Part shown: positions 45,030 through 54,337 of the stretch, piece by piece
Layout: every line of letters starts with the position of its first letter
How positions within the stretch are numbered: position 1 is the first letter of the stretch
Program-made: the position numbers and the translations under genes
Assembly: GCA_944739405.2 (NCBI GenBank)
Contig: OX123182.2
Coordinates: 39,433,598 to 39,497,597, forward strand
Source of the DNA: Euclidia mi
Lineage: Eukaryota > Arthropoda > Insecta > Lepidoptera > Erebidae
DNA length: 64,000 bases
Reading direction: 5' to 3'
Notes under the pieces: generated by a model
What the model saw: the letters and a program-made list of their open reading frames with translations, nothing else
Database searches by the model: none
Told to the model about the DNA's origin: nothing

Positions 45030-45254
45030 TAACAATCTTACCTACACTATCATTACAGATCTATGATCCAATGCGACAGAGCTATTTTGTTTGCCGTTAA
45101 AACGTTTCGCCCTTACCTATACGGTAATAAATTTAAAATTGTTACTGATCATAGACCTCTCTTATGGCTATTTAACGTAAAAGACCCAGGCAGTAGATTA
45201 ATACGTTGGCGCCTCAAACTCGAGGAGTACGACTATGCAATCGTGTATAAATAA
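43568..45254 (+). pseudogene. Gypsy reverse transcriptase and RNase H, interrupted
   Basis: 43,568-45,100 contains a gypsy RT: IWSAPVWIVPKKLD, WRIVIDYRRLND, LDLASSFHQL, RMPFGFKNGP and the catalytic YMDD (44,417-44,428), then FLGLIGYYRRFI. RNase H starts TTDASNYAVGAVL and ASRTLNRAE..YSTTEKELLA. There an 81-bp LINE tail plus a 4-bp duplication (85 bp, so frame-changing) is inserted at 44,999-45,083. RNase H resumes at 45,084 (AVKTFRPYLYG, VTDHRPLLWLF) and stops at TAA 45,252-45,254, where family members have a coding triplet before GRLNSNADALSR. Catalytic residues are otherwise intact. Confidence 0.9.
44999..45083 (-). mobile_element. 81-bp LINE 3'-tail insertion in RNase H
   Basis: (ATTT)n plus about 50 unique bases, flanked by AGCT (44,995-44,998 and 45,080-45,083). 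Read on the minus strand it is a unique 3' end followed by an AAAT-repeat tail, as in a drastically 5'-truncated LINE. Removing it restores the normal family reading across ELLA and AVKTF. Confidence 0.85.
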
Positions 45255-46864
45255 GGTCGTCTCAACTCTAACGCCGATGCCTTATCCCGGTGTCCCGTTA
45301 ATGTTATAGATATTAATAGCTTAAATAACCTAACTTATGAAAAATATTTTAAACTCCAGTTCACTAATCGCCTTCCAATTTCTAATACTATTATTCAAGA
45401 ATATTCTCAGAGTTTACATTTAACTAAATTAAATACTATTGTTCTCCCTGTTTCTTTAGATTTCGACAATTCTATACCCCACTGTGAAGAAATTTTAACA
45501 CAGAAAATTCTGAAACGTTGCTAAATTCTGAACGTGAACCTTTCACAATTCAAATGTTTGTCGAAAAGAACAAATCTTTCTATTTCTTATATACAAAAGT
45601 TCATCACTATGAAGAGACTAAATTTAAAGATATTTATAACCTACTTCTAAAGCTTAGAGATAAAATCATTACAGAAAATTCAAATGTTACTGATTTAGCA
45701 ATATCAGACTTCTCTGACCCTTTTTCTAAGCTACCTTATACTAAAATCTATAATATGATTTCCTATATCTATAGTAACACCAATATTAAAATCCACATTT
45801 ACAAAAATCAGTTAATATATCCAACTCCAGCCGAAGTGCCAAAAATATTAAAAGAAAACCATGATTCTCCAATCGCTGGTCACCCAGGTACTAACCGAAT
45901 GTACAAGAGAATAAAATCATCTTATTATTGGAAAAGTATGCGCTCAGATATTACTGACTATGTTAAGAAATGTCACTATGTCAAATTAATAAACCTTTCA
46001 GAATGTCAAATAAAGCTCCAATGGAAATCACTTCCACCAGTACAAGGCCATTTGAACGGCTTGCCCTGGACGTTGTTGGTCCCCTTCCCGAAGCAGGTTT
46101 TCAAAATTTTAAATACATATTAACCCTACAAGATGACCTTACCAAATTCTCTAGCGCTTATCCCATGGTTACAGCAACCAGTGAAGAAATTGCACGGAAT
46201 ATTGTACACTTTGTCTCTTTTTGGTTTTCCTAAAACTATTTTAACTGATCTTGGTACTTGTTTCACTTCGGATTTATTTAAACAGCTTACAGAGATACTT
46301 AAAATTAAAAAAAAAATCACTACTCCGTATCATCCACAGACAAATGGAGCCCTGGAACGCTCTCATGCCACTTTAAAAGAGTGTCTCAAATCTTTTGTTA
46401 ACGAAAATCAAAACGACTGGCACTGTTACCTATTGACTGCAATTTTAGCTTACAATACTACGTCTCATTCTAGTACAAATTTCACGCCTTATGAGTTGTT
46501 ATACGGCTATAAACCTGTAATCCCTTCTTTAATTTATGAAACTCATACTAATACAACATATCATGAATATATTCGGGCTTTACAATATCGTATGCGTTTC
46601 AGCCGCGAAAAAGCGATTCAAAATATAATAAATAACAAAGAAAGGTCAAAACAATATTACGACAGCAGTTCGCGTCAAATATCCTATAAAGTTTGTGACT
46701 TAGTTTATTTAAAAAATCACCATCGTTTAAGAAAGGCTCTGTCTCCTATATGGAAAGGCCCATATAAAATCGTTCAAGTTCATGGTAATCGAAATGTCAC
46801 TTTGCAAGTAGGTCGCAAAAGAGTTAAATATCATGTTAACGAAATTGAACCAGCATCTTCTTAA
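45255..46864 (+). pseudogene. Gypsy integrase (frameshifted)
   Basis: 45,518-46,123: N-terminal region with the zinc-binding His pair and first Cys (HDSPIAGHPGTNRMY, VKKC). 45,970-46,233: second Cys frame and first catalytic Asp (LALDVVGPLP). 46,133-46,864: second Asp (TDLGTCFTS), the Glu region (PYHPQTNGALERSHATL) and a C-terminal GPY-like segment (WKGPYKIVQV), ending at TAA 46,862. The protein crosses frames at about 45,975 and about 46,205, and a linker upstream (45,255-45,517) has further stops. It would integrate the provirus. Right after its stop a polypyrimidine tract and AG occur. Confidence 0.88.
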
Positions 46865-46865
46865 T

Positions 46866-46887
46866 TCTTCTATTTTCTCATTTCCAG
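46866..46887 (+). promoter_or_regulatory. Candidate 3' splice site for env
   Basis: TTCTTCTATTTTCTCATTTC followed by CAG (AG at 46,886-46,887), immediately after the integrase stop. In errantiviruses env is expressed from a spliced subgenomic RNA with an acceptor at this place; here it is an inference from position and sequence. Confidence 0.5.
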
Positions 46888-46899
46888 AATATTATGCTG

Positions 46900-48752
46900 C
46901 GGAAGGCATTGCCAAGCAAACTCCAATATAATTCCTATTTCTCATAGTCCTGTTTATATTTTGAACCTCAGACTAACATTCATTTTTACAACGACTATTG
47001 GAAAGTTATTACACATATTGATTTAATAACTTTAGATCCATATCTTAACAAAATCGAAAATCGATTGCAAAATACCTTAAATCTATGCATAAAATATCAG
47101 TCCAAATATCTATCCGAATGTAAAGACTTTTCTAGCCCGATCGAAATCTTAATACAATCTAGTTATGTCAAACTCGAATCTCTGTCTCATATTATAAGTA
47201 ATCAATCTAAATATAATGTTAAAAGATCTTTAGAATTCGATGGCGAAATCCTTAAATTCTTTTTCGGCACATTAGACGCCGACGATGCACGCAAGTACGA
47301 TGCAGCAATTGAATCTTGTCGCAAAAACGACAAGGAATTATTTCATTTTCAACTATAAATAACTTTAAGTCTACTATTTCTAAACTTAATCAAAATGAAG
47401 TAAAATTAAATCAACAAATTAATGCTATGAATCAAATATTTTCTCAAATTACCAAAACTGATAACATTCTTCTTTATATTTCTAAGATAAATAATCTTTT
47501 TAGTGTTATTGAAAGCTCCTTATTTTCTATCTCTAATTTACTAGATAATACTCTTAATGCTATTTTATTTTCTAAGCTAAATGCCCTGCACCCTAGCGTT
47601 AAAAGTCCACTGAATCTTTTCAAAGAATTGTCAGAACATAGCAATCAAATAAGTAAGCAATTGGAATTTCCAGTTCCATTAGATATAAATAATATTAATT
47701 CAATTATCGATGTATCGCAACTTAGCTGTTACTATTATAATAATAAGATTGCTTTGTGTTACAAATTCCGTTAATATCGTTAGATAATTTCGCTGTTTAT
47801 AAAGTGATTCCCTTAGCAACTCCTCACGAGTCAAACTCTCATATTCAAACATTTGCTTTGATTCAACCTTCTAATAATTATATCGCATTGAGTGATGATA
47901 GAATGCATTATGCCATGTTAAATGATCTTAACAGCTGTAACACTATTTAGAGTAACTATTCTATTTGCGAATTAACTTCTATATTTTCGTGTTTGAATAA
48001 TGCAAACCGTGAGTCTAAGTTACAGACTGAAATAACCTTAACTTTACCTAGAGAATGTACCTCTAGATTGTTATACGGTCAAATAAATATTTGGCAAAGA
48101 CTTAAAAACAATAGCAAATCAACAATGAAATGCCATGACCATATTGTTGGCACAGGAATTGTAAAATTAACAACAGATTGTATAGGTTATTCGAAAACCA
48201 TACAGTTATTGCCTAGTAACGTTTTATGCCTTTTCTGTTAAATCTCCTATCGATATACACTTTGACATAACAAATGACGATTGTTGCAAGAAGGATATAT
48301 TTAATGAAAGTTTGCCTCACTTAACGCTTCTTTCTTTATCTAAAATCAATTTAGAATCGTTAAAGTATCAAACTCATCAATTAAATAATTTAGAAAACGA
48401 ATTAAATAAATTGCAAAATGAATCTCATTTCATTAAATATAGCCACTACTATTCTACATTTACTGTTATTCTTAGTGTGTTTCTATTTTTATACTTAGCT
48501 TATAAGATGGATAAATGTTATGCAAATCATTCTAATTCCGGATGTTGTATACAAATCTTCAATCAATGTAATACAAAGAAATCTGTCCAGCAAAATTCAA
48601 AACTTTCTAGTTCTTTTGAAATGACAGACCTATCAGCATCAGAAGACGACAAATCTGTAAAATCATTACCGAATGTCACTACCAATTATAAGCCTTATGG
48701 TTCTTTGCATAAAGTTCAATTTACTTCTACAAGAAATATTAAAAACTATTAG
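46900..48752 (+). pseudogene. env: Errantivirus-type envelope gene, decayed
   Basis: Env-like glycoprotein gene between integrase and 3' LTR, in at least five pieces: about 46,900-47,358, 47,316-47,774, 47,756-47,950, 47,993-48,241 and 48,312-48,752. Stops lie at about 46,928, 47,356, 47,772, 47,948 and 48,239. The first piece has a basic VKR cleavage-like site followed by a short hydrophobic stretch and FGTLDADDARKYDAAI, the signature after the fusion peptide in errantivirus Env and the related baculovirus F proteins. The second piece is Leu/Asn-rich with heptad-like spacing (coiled coil). The last has a transmembrane segment (about 48,465-48,510) and a Cys/Ser-rich tail. No function can remain. 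Confidence 0.82.
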
Positions 48753-49135
48753 AAAATGTCTATTTACTAAATGATATAAGTATACAAATTATTTACATTT
48801 TTGCATTTGCTAAATATTTACTATTTCATTTGTTTACAACTTACTACAAATTAAAATGAATTTACTTTTACTATTTCTAATCAATTATTTACTATGTCCT
48901 ATTTTATAAGTCATGTTTGACTAACAATTATAAATATACTATGTCGGTTTTAATTTTAATTATACTTTCTAATTCAATTGTTCAAATATTCTAATTAATT
49001 TCAAATTCTATATCCTAGAATAATAATACCTAATTGTATAAAATTATTTTACTATTTCTTTTGTAAAGGTTTCTCAATCTCATCTCTGACTCCACTTATC
49101 TTAATTTAGATAATGCTCCGTCAAAAGGGAGGAGC

Positions 49136-49545
49136 TGTTATATCCCTTAATACTACGTATAGAAAGCCTAGTCAGCAATTTCACTGCATCGCGTATTTTC
49201 CATTTATTTCTAGAAGCTCTAAATCAGCATTTATGCATTTCTTTATTTCAATTATATTATTCAAAGCCAGTTGGGCCTGGGACGCGATGGTGAACGGTTG
49301 AGAAACCTATATAGGCATTCAGTATAGTGTAGTGTGTGTGTATTAAGGTAATAAAAGACTCAAGATTAATTTGTGAGTCTTTTTTAAAAAGACGAACGGG
49401 GTCGGCCTCCTAACAGTTCCAATGAAAATTGGTTTGAACTAGATGGAGTCGGCATAAGATGCACATTTTTAAAAACCCCAAATAACTTTGTGGTTTAGAC
49501 AAACACTATGGATAACAAAGTTATTTTTGGTGGCAAAAAGTGATA
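49136..49545 (+). repeat. Gypsy provirus 3' LTR, last part lost
   Basis: Begins TGTTATATCCC directly after the polypurine tract AAAAGGGAGGAGC (49,123-49,135). It follows the 5' LTR to GGTGGCAAAAAGT at about 49,540 and then diverges, lacking the final 30 or so bases and the TAACA end. The right target-site duplication therefore cannot be checked. Confidence 0.9.
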
Positions 49546-49849
49546 GTGGTATTTGGTTGGATGAAGATATTTTTTTTTAAGTTTGATGGCAACTGTTTTT
49601 GCTAAGCAACTCTATGCAGCGGTGGTTAGTGCGGTTACTGATTTGTGTGTAGGAGTCAATATAAACAGTGCTTGATCTCCGCTGGCAATGCAGGTCCTGT
49701 TATTTTCTAAAAATTTTAGTAAGTACATGAATTACCAAACTACGGTTCGACGTTAAACTAAACATAGCTAGCTAATCATGGAACACCTACACAGTAGCTT
49801 AAATGATCACATTTTATTTTAATTTAGGTTTTAATTTCTTATGGATCAA
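49546..49849. other. Non-coding spacer
   Basis: No gene or repeat recognised. Confidence 0.5.
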
Positions 49850-49851
49850 TA

Positions 49852-50164
49852 GGGTATTTGACTAAAAAAATCTAATAAGTCCGTCAGTTAGATTATCGAA
49901 AAATATTGGATACGTATTTTTTCTTTAGTCACGTAAACAAAAAATGAAGACTACAAACTTCGCTGAAAACTCGTGTGACGTCACTTGCCAGTACACTTTT
50001 TACTGGCAAGTGACGTTACAAGCCCCCACTCCTAGACGTTTCTCCATATTTGATGCGTTTTATCTTCGTAATTTTTTACTGATTTGAAAAAACAAAAAAT
50101 ACGTATCCTATATTTTTCGATAATCTAACTGACGGACTAATTCGATTTTTTTAGTCAAATACCC
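49852..50164. mobile_element. MITE with long terminal inverted repeats
   Basis: 313 bp. The ends GGGTATTTGACTAAAAAAAT and its complement are parts of inverted repeats of about 75 bp or more (49,852-49,930 and 50,090-50,164), with few mismatches. TA flanks both sides (49,850-49,851 and 50,165-50,166), consistent with a TA duplication. In the middle is a second perfect hairpin, arms 49,979-49,993 and 50,001-50,015. It has no coding capacity and would need a transposase from elsewhere; the superfamily was not determined. Confidence 0.85.
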
Positions 50165-50166
50165 TA

Positions 50167-52740
50167 TTCAGCAGACTTCAAAAGAAATGTTATTTTATGT
50201 AGAAGATTATCGGAATCGGTTTTAGAATCGTTGGGTTCTGAGTATGCACACCATATCATCATGGGCGATTTTAACACCGATCTTTTATCCCATCATTCAC
50301 CTCGCTCCCTTAAACTTATCCACATCATCGAGTCTGCCAGCCTCCACGTTTTGCCTCTTAATGCCACTCACCACAACCTTAACGGGGAGGATACCTGGTT
50401 AGACTTAATCCTCACCTCTACTGCTACCTCGGTCCGCTCTCATGGTCAACATCCTGCTCCTGGCTTCTCCCGTCATGACCTTGTCTTCCTCTCGTATTTC
50501 CTGAAGCCTCCTAAGCCGTGTCCTAAAGTACTGTACTTGCGTTGTTATGGGTGAACAGACTTTGAAAAGTTGAGGACGGATGCTGCAAATATCGAGTGGA
50601 AACCGCTGATGTCAGCTAACACTATCGATGACAAAGTGGATATTTTTAACAAGACGGTTACGAGGTTGTTCGATGTGCATGCTCCCATTAGAAAGATCAA
50701 ATTAAGACGTCCACCTGCACCTTGGATGACCGAGGGCATTCGGATGGCGATGCGACGTAGGGACCGGGCTTTCCGAAAATATAAAAAGGATCGGTGCGAC
50801 GACAATTGGTCTCTTTTTAAAACAGCTAGGAACAGGTGCAACCAGATGGTACGCAACGCTAAACGCCGACATATCTCTGAAAATGTTACTTACTCATCCC
50901 CTGCTAATATATGGAAGTTTTTAAGGACACTAGGCATTGGGAAACCTCAAGGCCAAGTAGTTCTGCCGGCGACTATTAGTTTGGATGACATTAATCGTCA
51001 TTTTTCTACTACTCCCACTATGGACGACCAAACTAAAAGTCAAACCATAGCCTACTTGTCTAGCTTACCTCGTCTGAACATTAATTCCTTCTCTTTTTCT
51101 CCTTTATCATCAGGTGAGATCAAAAAGATTATCCTATCAATTAAGTCCAAAGCCGTGGGATGCGATGACATTAGTCGTCGCATGATCATGGCTATCCTTG
51201 AACAAATTTTACCTGTAATTACCCACATCCTAACATTTTCCCTTGACTCTGGTCAATTTTCCGATATATGGCGTAAAGCCTATGTGCGTCCTCTGCCCAA
51301 AATAGCGAATCCCACTCTCCTGACACATTACCGTCCCATATCCATTCTTCCCTTTCTATCCAAGGTACTTGAGTCATGCGTTCAGAGGCAGATGTCCAGA
51401 TTTGTTTACCAAAACAACACCCTGTCACCTTTTCAATCCGGATTCAGACCTGGACATAGTACTGTCACCGCATTGCTCAAGGTGACTGGCGATGTGAGGG
51501 TGGGGGTGGAGGAAACCAGACTTACACTTTTGGTCTTGGTGGACTTCTCAAACGCCTTTAACAACGTCAGTCACGACCTTCTCCTTTCAGTCCTATCCTA
51601 TCTAATGATCTCACCTATGGCACTGGAATGGTTCTCCTCTTATCTTTGAGGGCGCCAGCAGTCGGTACGTGTTGATGAATCTTCATCGACATGGCGTAAT
51701 TTGACCTCTGGTGTTCCTCAAGGCGGAATACTTTCTCCTCTTCTGTTTGCATTATTTATTAATCTCCTTACTCTCGAACTTCATTGTGCGTATCATCTGT
51801 ATGCTGATGATCTACAGCTTTATACACAGTCTAATTTAGAAAATCTAGATTCAGCCATAGCAGCGATAAACCAAGATCTGAACGCAATCAGGGTCTTGTC
51901 TGAGCGGTTTGGACTGGCAGTGAACCCTGCTAAATGTCAGGCCATACTCGTTGGCAGTTCCCGTATTTTAAACAGGGTTGACTTGCAATCTCTGCCAGCT
52001 GTCATTTTTGATGGATCTATTATTCCATTCAGTTCAAGTGTTAAGGATCTTGGTTTATATATTGATGCGAACCTTAATTGGCGGACCCAGGTTGTGAATG
52101 TAAGTCGTAAAGTCACTGGTGCCTTGCGTTCGCTTTATCGCCTGAAGAACTTTTTGCCATTCAGGACTAAAACAATGCTAGTACAGACTTTAATATTTCC
52201 CATCATCGACTATGGTGACGTGTGCTATCTCGACCTCAATGCAGATCTTCTCAATAAGCTCGATCGCCTTCTCAATAATTGCATTAGATTCGTTTTTAAT
52301 CTCCGCAAATTTGACCACATTTCTGAGTACCGATTAAAGTTACGGTGGTTACCCATTCGTCAACGGCGTAGCTTGCGTACTTTGAGTACTCTTCATTCTT
52401 TACTACACTCTCCTTGTGCGCCCGCCTATTTAACTTCCCATTTTCAGTTTCTCTGTAATACTCATGAGAAAAATCTTCTTTCCTCTAATAATCTTCTGCT
52501 TCTTTGTCCTTCTCACAGTTCTAGCCTAGTCCATTCATCCTTTAATATACAATCTATCCTTCTCTGGAATGCCCTCCCTCTTGATATCAGGATGTCCACT
52601 AACCATTTCACGTTTAAAACCAGAGTTCGGCAGAATTATTTAGATGCACTAACTGAATCGTCATAGGTATTTTATAGTTTATTTATTTTATATTATATGT
52701 ATATATTTATTAGAATTATAAAATATATATTATTGTGTTT
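50167..52740 (+). mobile_element. CR1/Jockey-group LINE, 5'-truncated
   Basis: Endonuclease C-terminus, RT and C-terminal domain, followed by an AT-rich 3' end. The left limit abuts the MITE. Same family as the scrap at 22,125. Confidence 0.85.
50231..52666 (+). pseudogene. LINE endonuclease-RT with two in-frame TGA codons
   Basis: One reading frame from 50,231 to 52,666, interrupted only by TGA at 50,552-50,554 and 51,647-51,649. Endonuclease: IIMGDFNTDLL, DTWLDLILTS, GFSRHDLV (the usual S-D-H is S-R-H). RT: GCDDISRRMIM, YRPISILPFLSKVLE, FQSGFRPGHSTVTALL, LVDFSNAFNNV (motif A Asp), SGVPQGGILSPLLF and LYADDLQLY (about 51,799). C-terminal: KLRWLPIRQRRSLRTLS and LLWNALPLDIR. Both stops fall where Arg or another codon would fit (CGA to TGA is one C-to-T step). 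No frameshift is seen, so damage is slight. Confidence 0.88.
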
Positions 52741-53230
52741 ATTAATATATATATATAGTATATATTTATGGTAGGTAACACAACGCGCAAAAAGCTAACA
52801 CAACGCGCGACAACAAGTAGAAGTGTTTTTGTTTGCTCCCGTTATTAAAATAGTTAACTAGTGTTTATAACTAACTTTTTGTGGCTTTTATTGTGTTAAA
52901 ACTTTGCCAAAGATATTGACAAGACAGTGGACGTGATAAATGTGTTAATTATTCACGACAAATTAGTGTAAATAGAAAATAAACAAAGCTTTTGAGTGAT
53001 TTCTGGATTTAAATAAACAGTTTTGAACGATACGCGTAAGCGCCATCGATCGCACGGCGCTTACGACGTTTTGGGCGTGCCTGTGCACCTGTGTGATTTT
53101 CTAACCATTACGCAGAAACCGCGCTTGATTGATAAATTGTGCACTAGACGCTTATTGCTTCACTCGATTGCTGGCAGCGCTTTTTCACCGTGTTGTTGTA
53201 TTACCTACATCGGTTAAACTGAATTTCAAA

Positions 53231-54313
53231 ATGCCACCAAAGAAATGTATCGGTTGTTTAAATATTATTAAACAACCAGAATGTATGCAATGCGCAACAT
53301 GCCATAAGTGGTATGATTTGGAGTGTGCAAATATGAATGAGAAATGTTTCAAAGCTATGAACATGAGTGATAGAAAAAACTGGAAAGGCTTTTGCTGTCG
53401 AAACAAGCTGGCTAAGGGGGATAATACACCAGCACGACCTGCTCAAAGACAAAGCAGTACGACTCCTACCACTTCACCTTCTAACGCCAACGTTACAATG
53501 CGCAATAAACAGTCTCAAAACCTGCCGACTGGGTTGGAGACGGGCTTAGCTGAATGCGAGTATGACGCAGGTTCGCTTCCGGCTTGGTACAATACTCTCG
53601 AACAAAAGCTTACATCTATGATAAAGGCATCATTGGCTGCTGAGTTGTCTATATTAAAAAACAATAACAGGGAAATTTTAGAGAGTGTAACTTTCTTGAA
53701 TGCTAAATACGACGAATTTCAAATTAAAATTTCTAAGTATAGCGAAGATATTATTAGCCTTGAGAATGAAAATAAAGTACTTAAAAACACAGTCAATGAT
53801 TTATCTTCACGCTTAGCATTACTAGAGCATCATACACGTGAGAGTAATTTGGAAATTTCTGGCATACCCGAGCACAAGAGTGAAAATTTGACCACTGCAA
53901 TTACACAAATCAGCAAAGTAATTTCCTGTCCCATCAAAGAAGAGGATATTTACACCTGTAAAAGAGTCGCCAAGTTAGACAGTTCCAGCTCTCGGCCGAG
54001 ATCGGTGATAGTAAAATTGCGTACACCACTACAAAGGGATACATTCCTGGCCGCTGTGTCAAAATTCAATAAATCAAATGCTAAGGATAAACTCAACTCA
54101 AGCCATCTGGGTTTGGCTGGGACTAAAAGCGCAATATATATTAGCGAACACCTTTCACCAACTGCCAAGAGTCTCCACGCAGCAGCGAGGATAGCAACGC
54201 GCGAGAAGGCGTATAAATATGTGTGGATCAGGAATGGTCGAATTTTCGTACGCAAAAATGATGAATCGCCATCCATATTAATTAAGAATAAGGCCGATAT
54301 TGCGAAAATATAA
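53231..54313 (+). CDS. LINE ORF1: PHD-like finger, coiled coil, FP-like domain
   Basis: 360 aa from ATG at 53,231 (CAAAATGCC context). The frame is open further upstream, but this Met directly precedes the finger. Residues 5-55 form a PHD-like Cys/His finger (CIGCLNIIKQPECMQCATCH, YDLEC, W..FCC). A polar linker follows, then a coiled coil (about residues 145-205, YDEFQIKISKYSEDIISLEN). Residues about 235-355 (LEISGIPEHKSENL; YISEHLSPTAKSLHAAAR; YKYVWIRNGRIFVRK) match the baculovirus FP (25K)-type domain found in ORF1 of many CR1/Jockey-group LINEs. It would bind RNA and chaperone the element. Intact. Confidence 0.88.
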   Translation: MPPKKCIGCLNIIKQPECMQCATCHKWYDLECANMNEKCFKAMNMSDRKNWKGFCCRNKLAKGDNTPARPAQRQSSTTPTTSPSNANVTMRNKQSQNLPTGLETGLAECEYDAGSLPAWYNTLEQKLTSMIKASLAAELSILKNNNREILESVTFLNAKYDEFQIKISKYSEDIISLENENKVLKNTVNDLSSRLALLEHHTRESNLEISGIPEHKSENLTTAITQISKVISCPIKEEDIYTCKRVAKLDSSSSRPRSVIVKLRTPLQRDTFLAAVSKFNKSNAKDKLNSSHLGLAGTKSAIYISEHLSPTAKSLHAAARIATREKAYKYVWIRNGRIFVRKNDESPSILIKNKADIAKI

Positions 54314-54337
54314 ACATCATGCTCTGAACAATACCGT

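Larger units (their letters stand above)
25643..49545 (+). mobile_element. Errantivirus-like Ty3/gypsy provirus with env, interrupted
   Basis: LTRs at 25,643-26,074 and 49,136-49,545 bracket gag, protease, RT, RNase H, integrase and an env-like gene in plus orientation. Removing the inserted BEL element (27,697-39,948), the LINE (about 40,201-42,410) and the 81-bp LINE tail leaves about 9.4 kb, a normal size for this group. The gag on the two sides of the BEL is contiguous across its CTCAT duplication, which shows the halves belong together. Every gene is broken, so the copy is dead. Confidence 0.9.
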
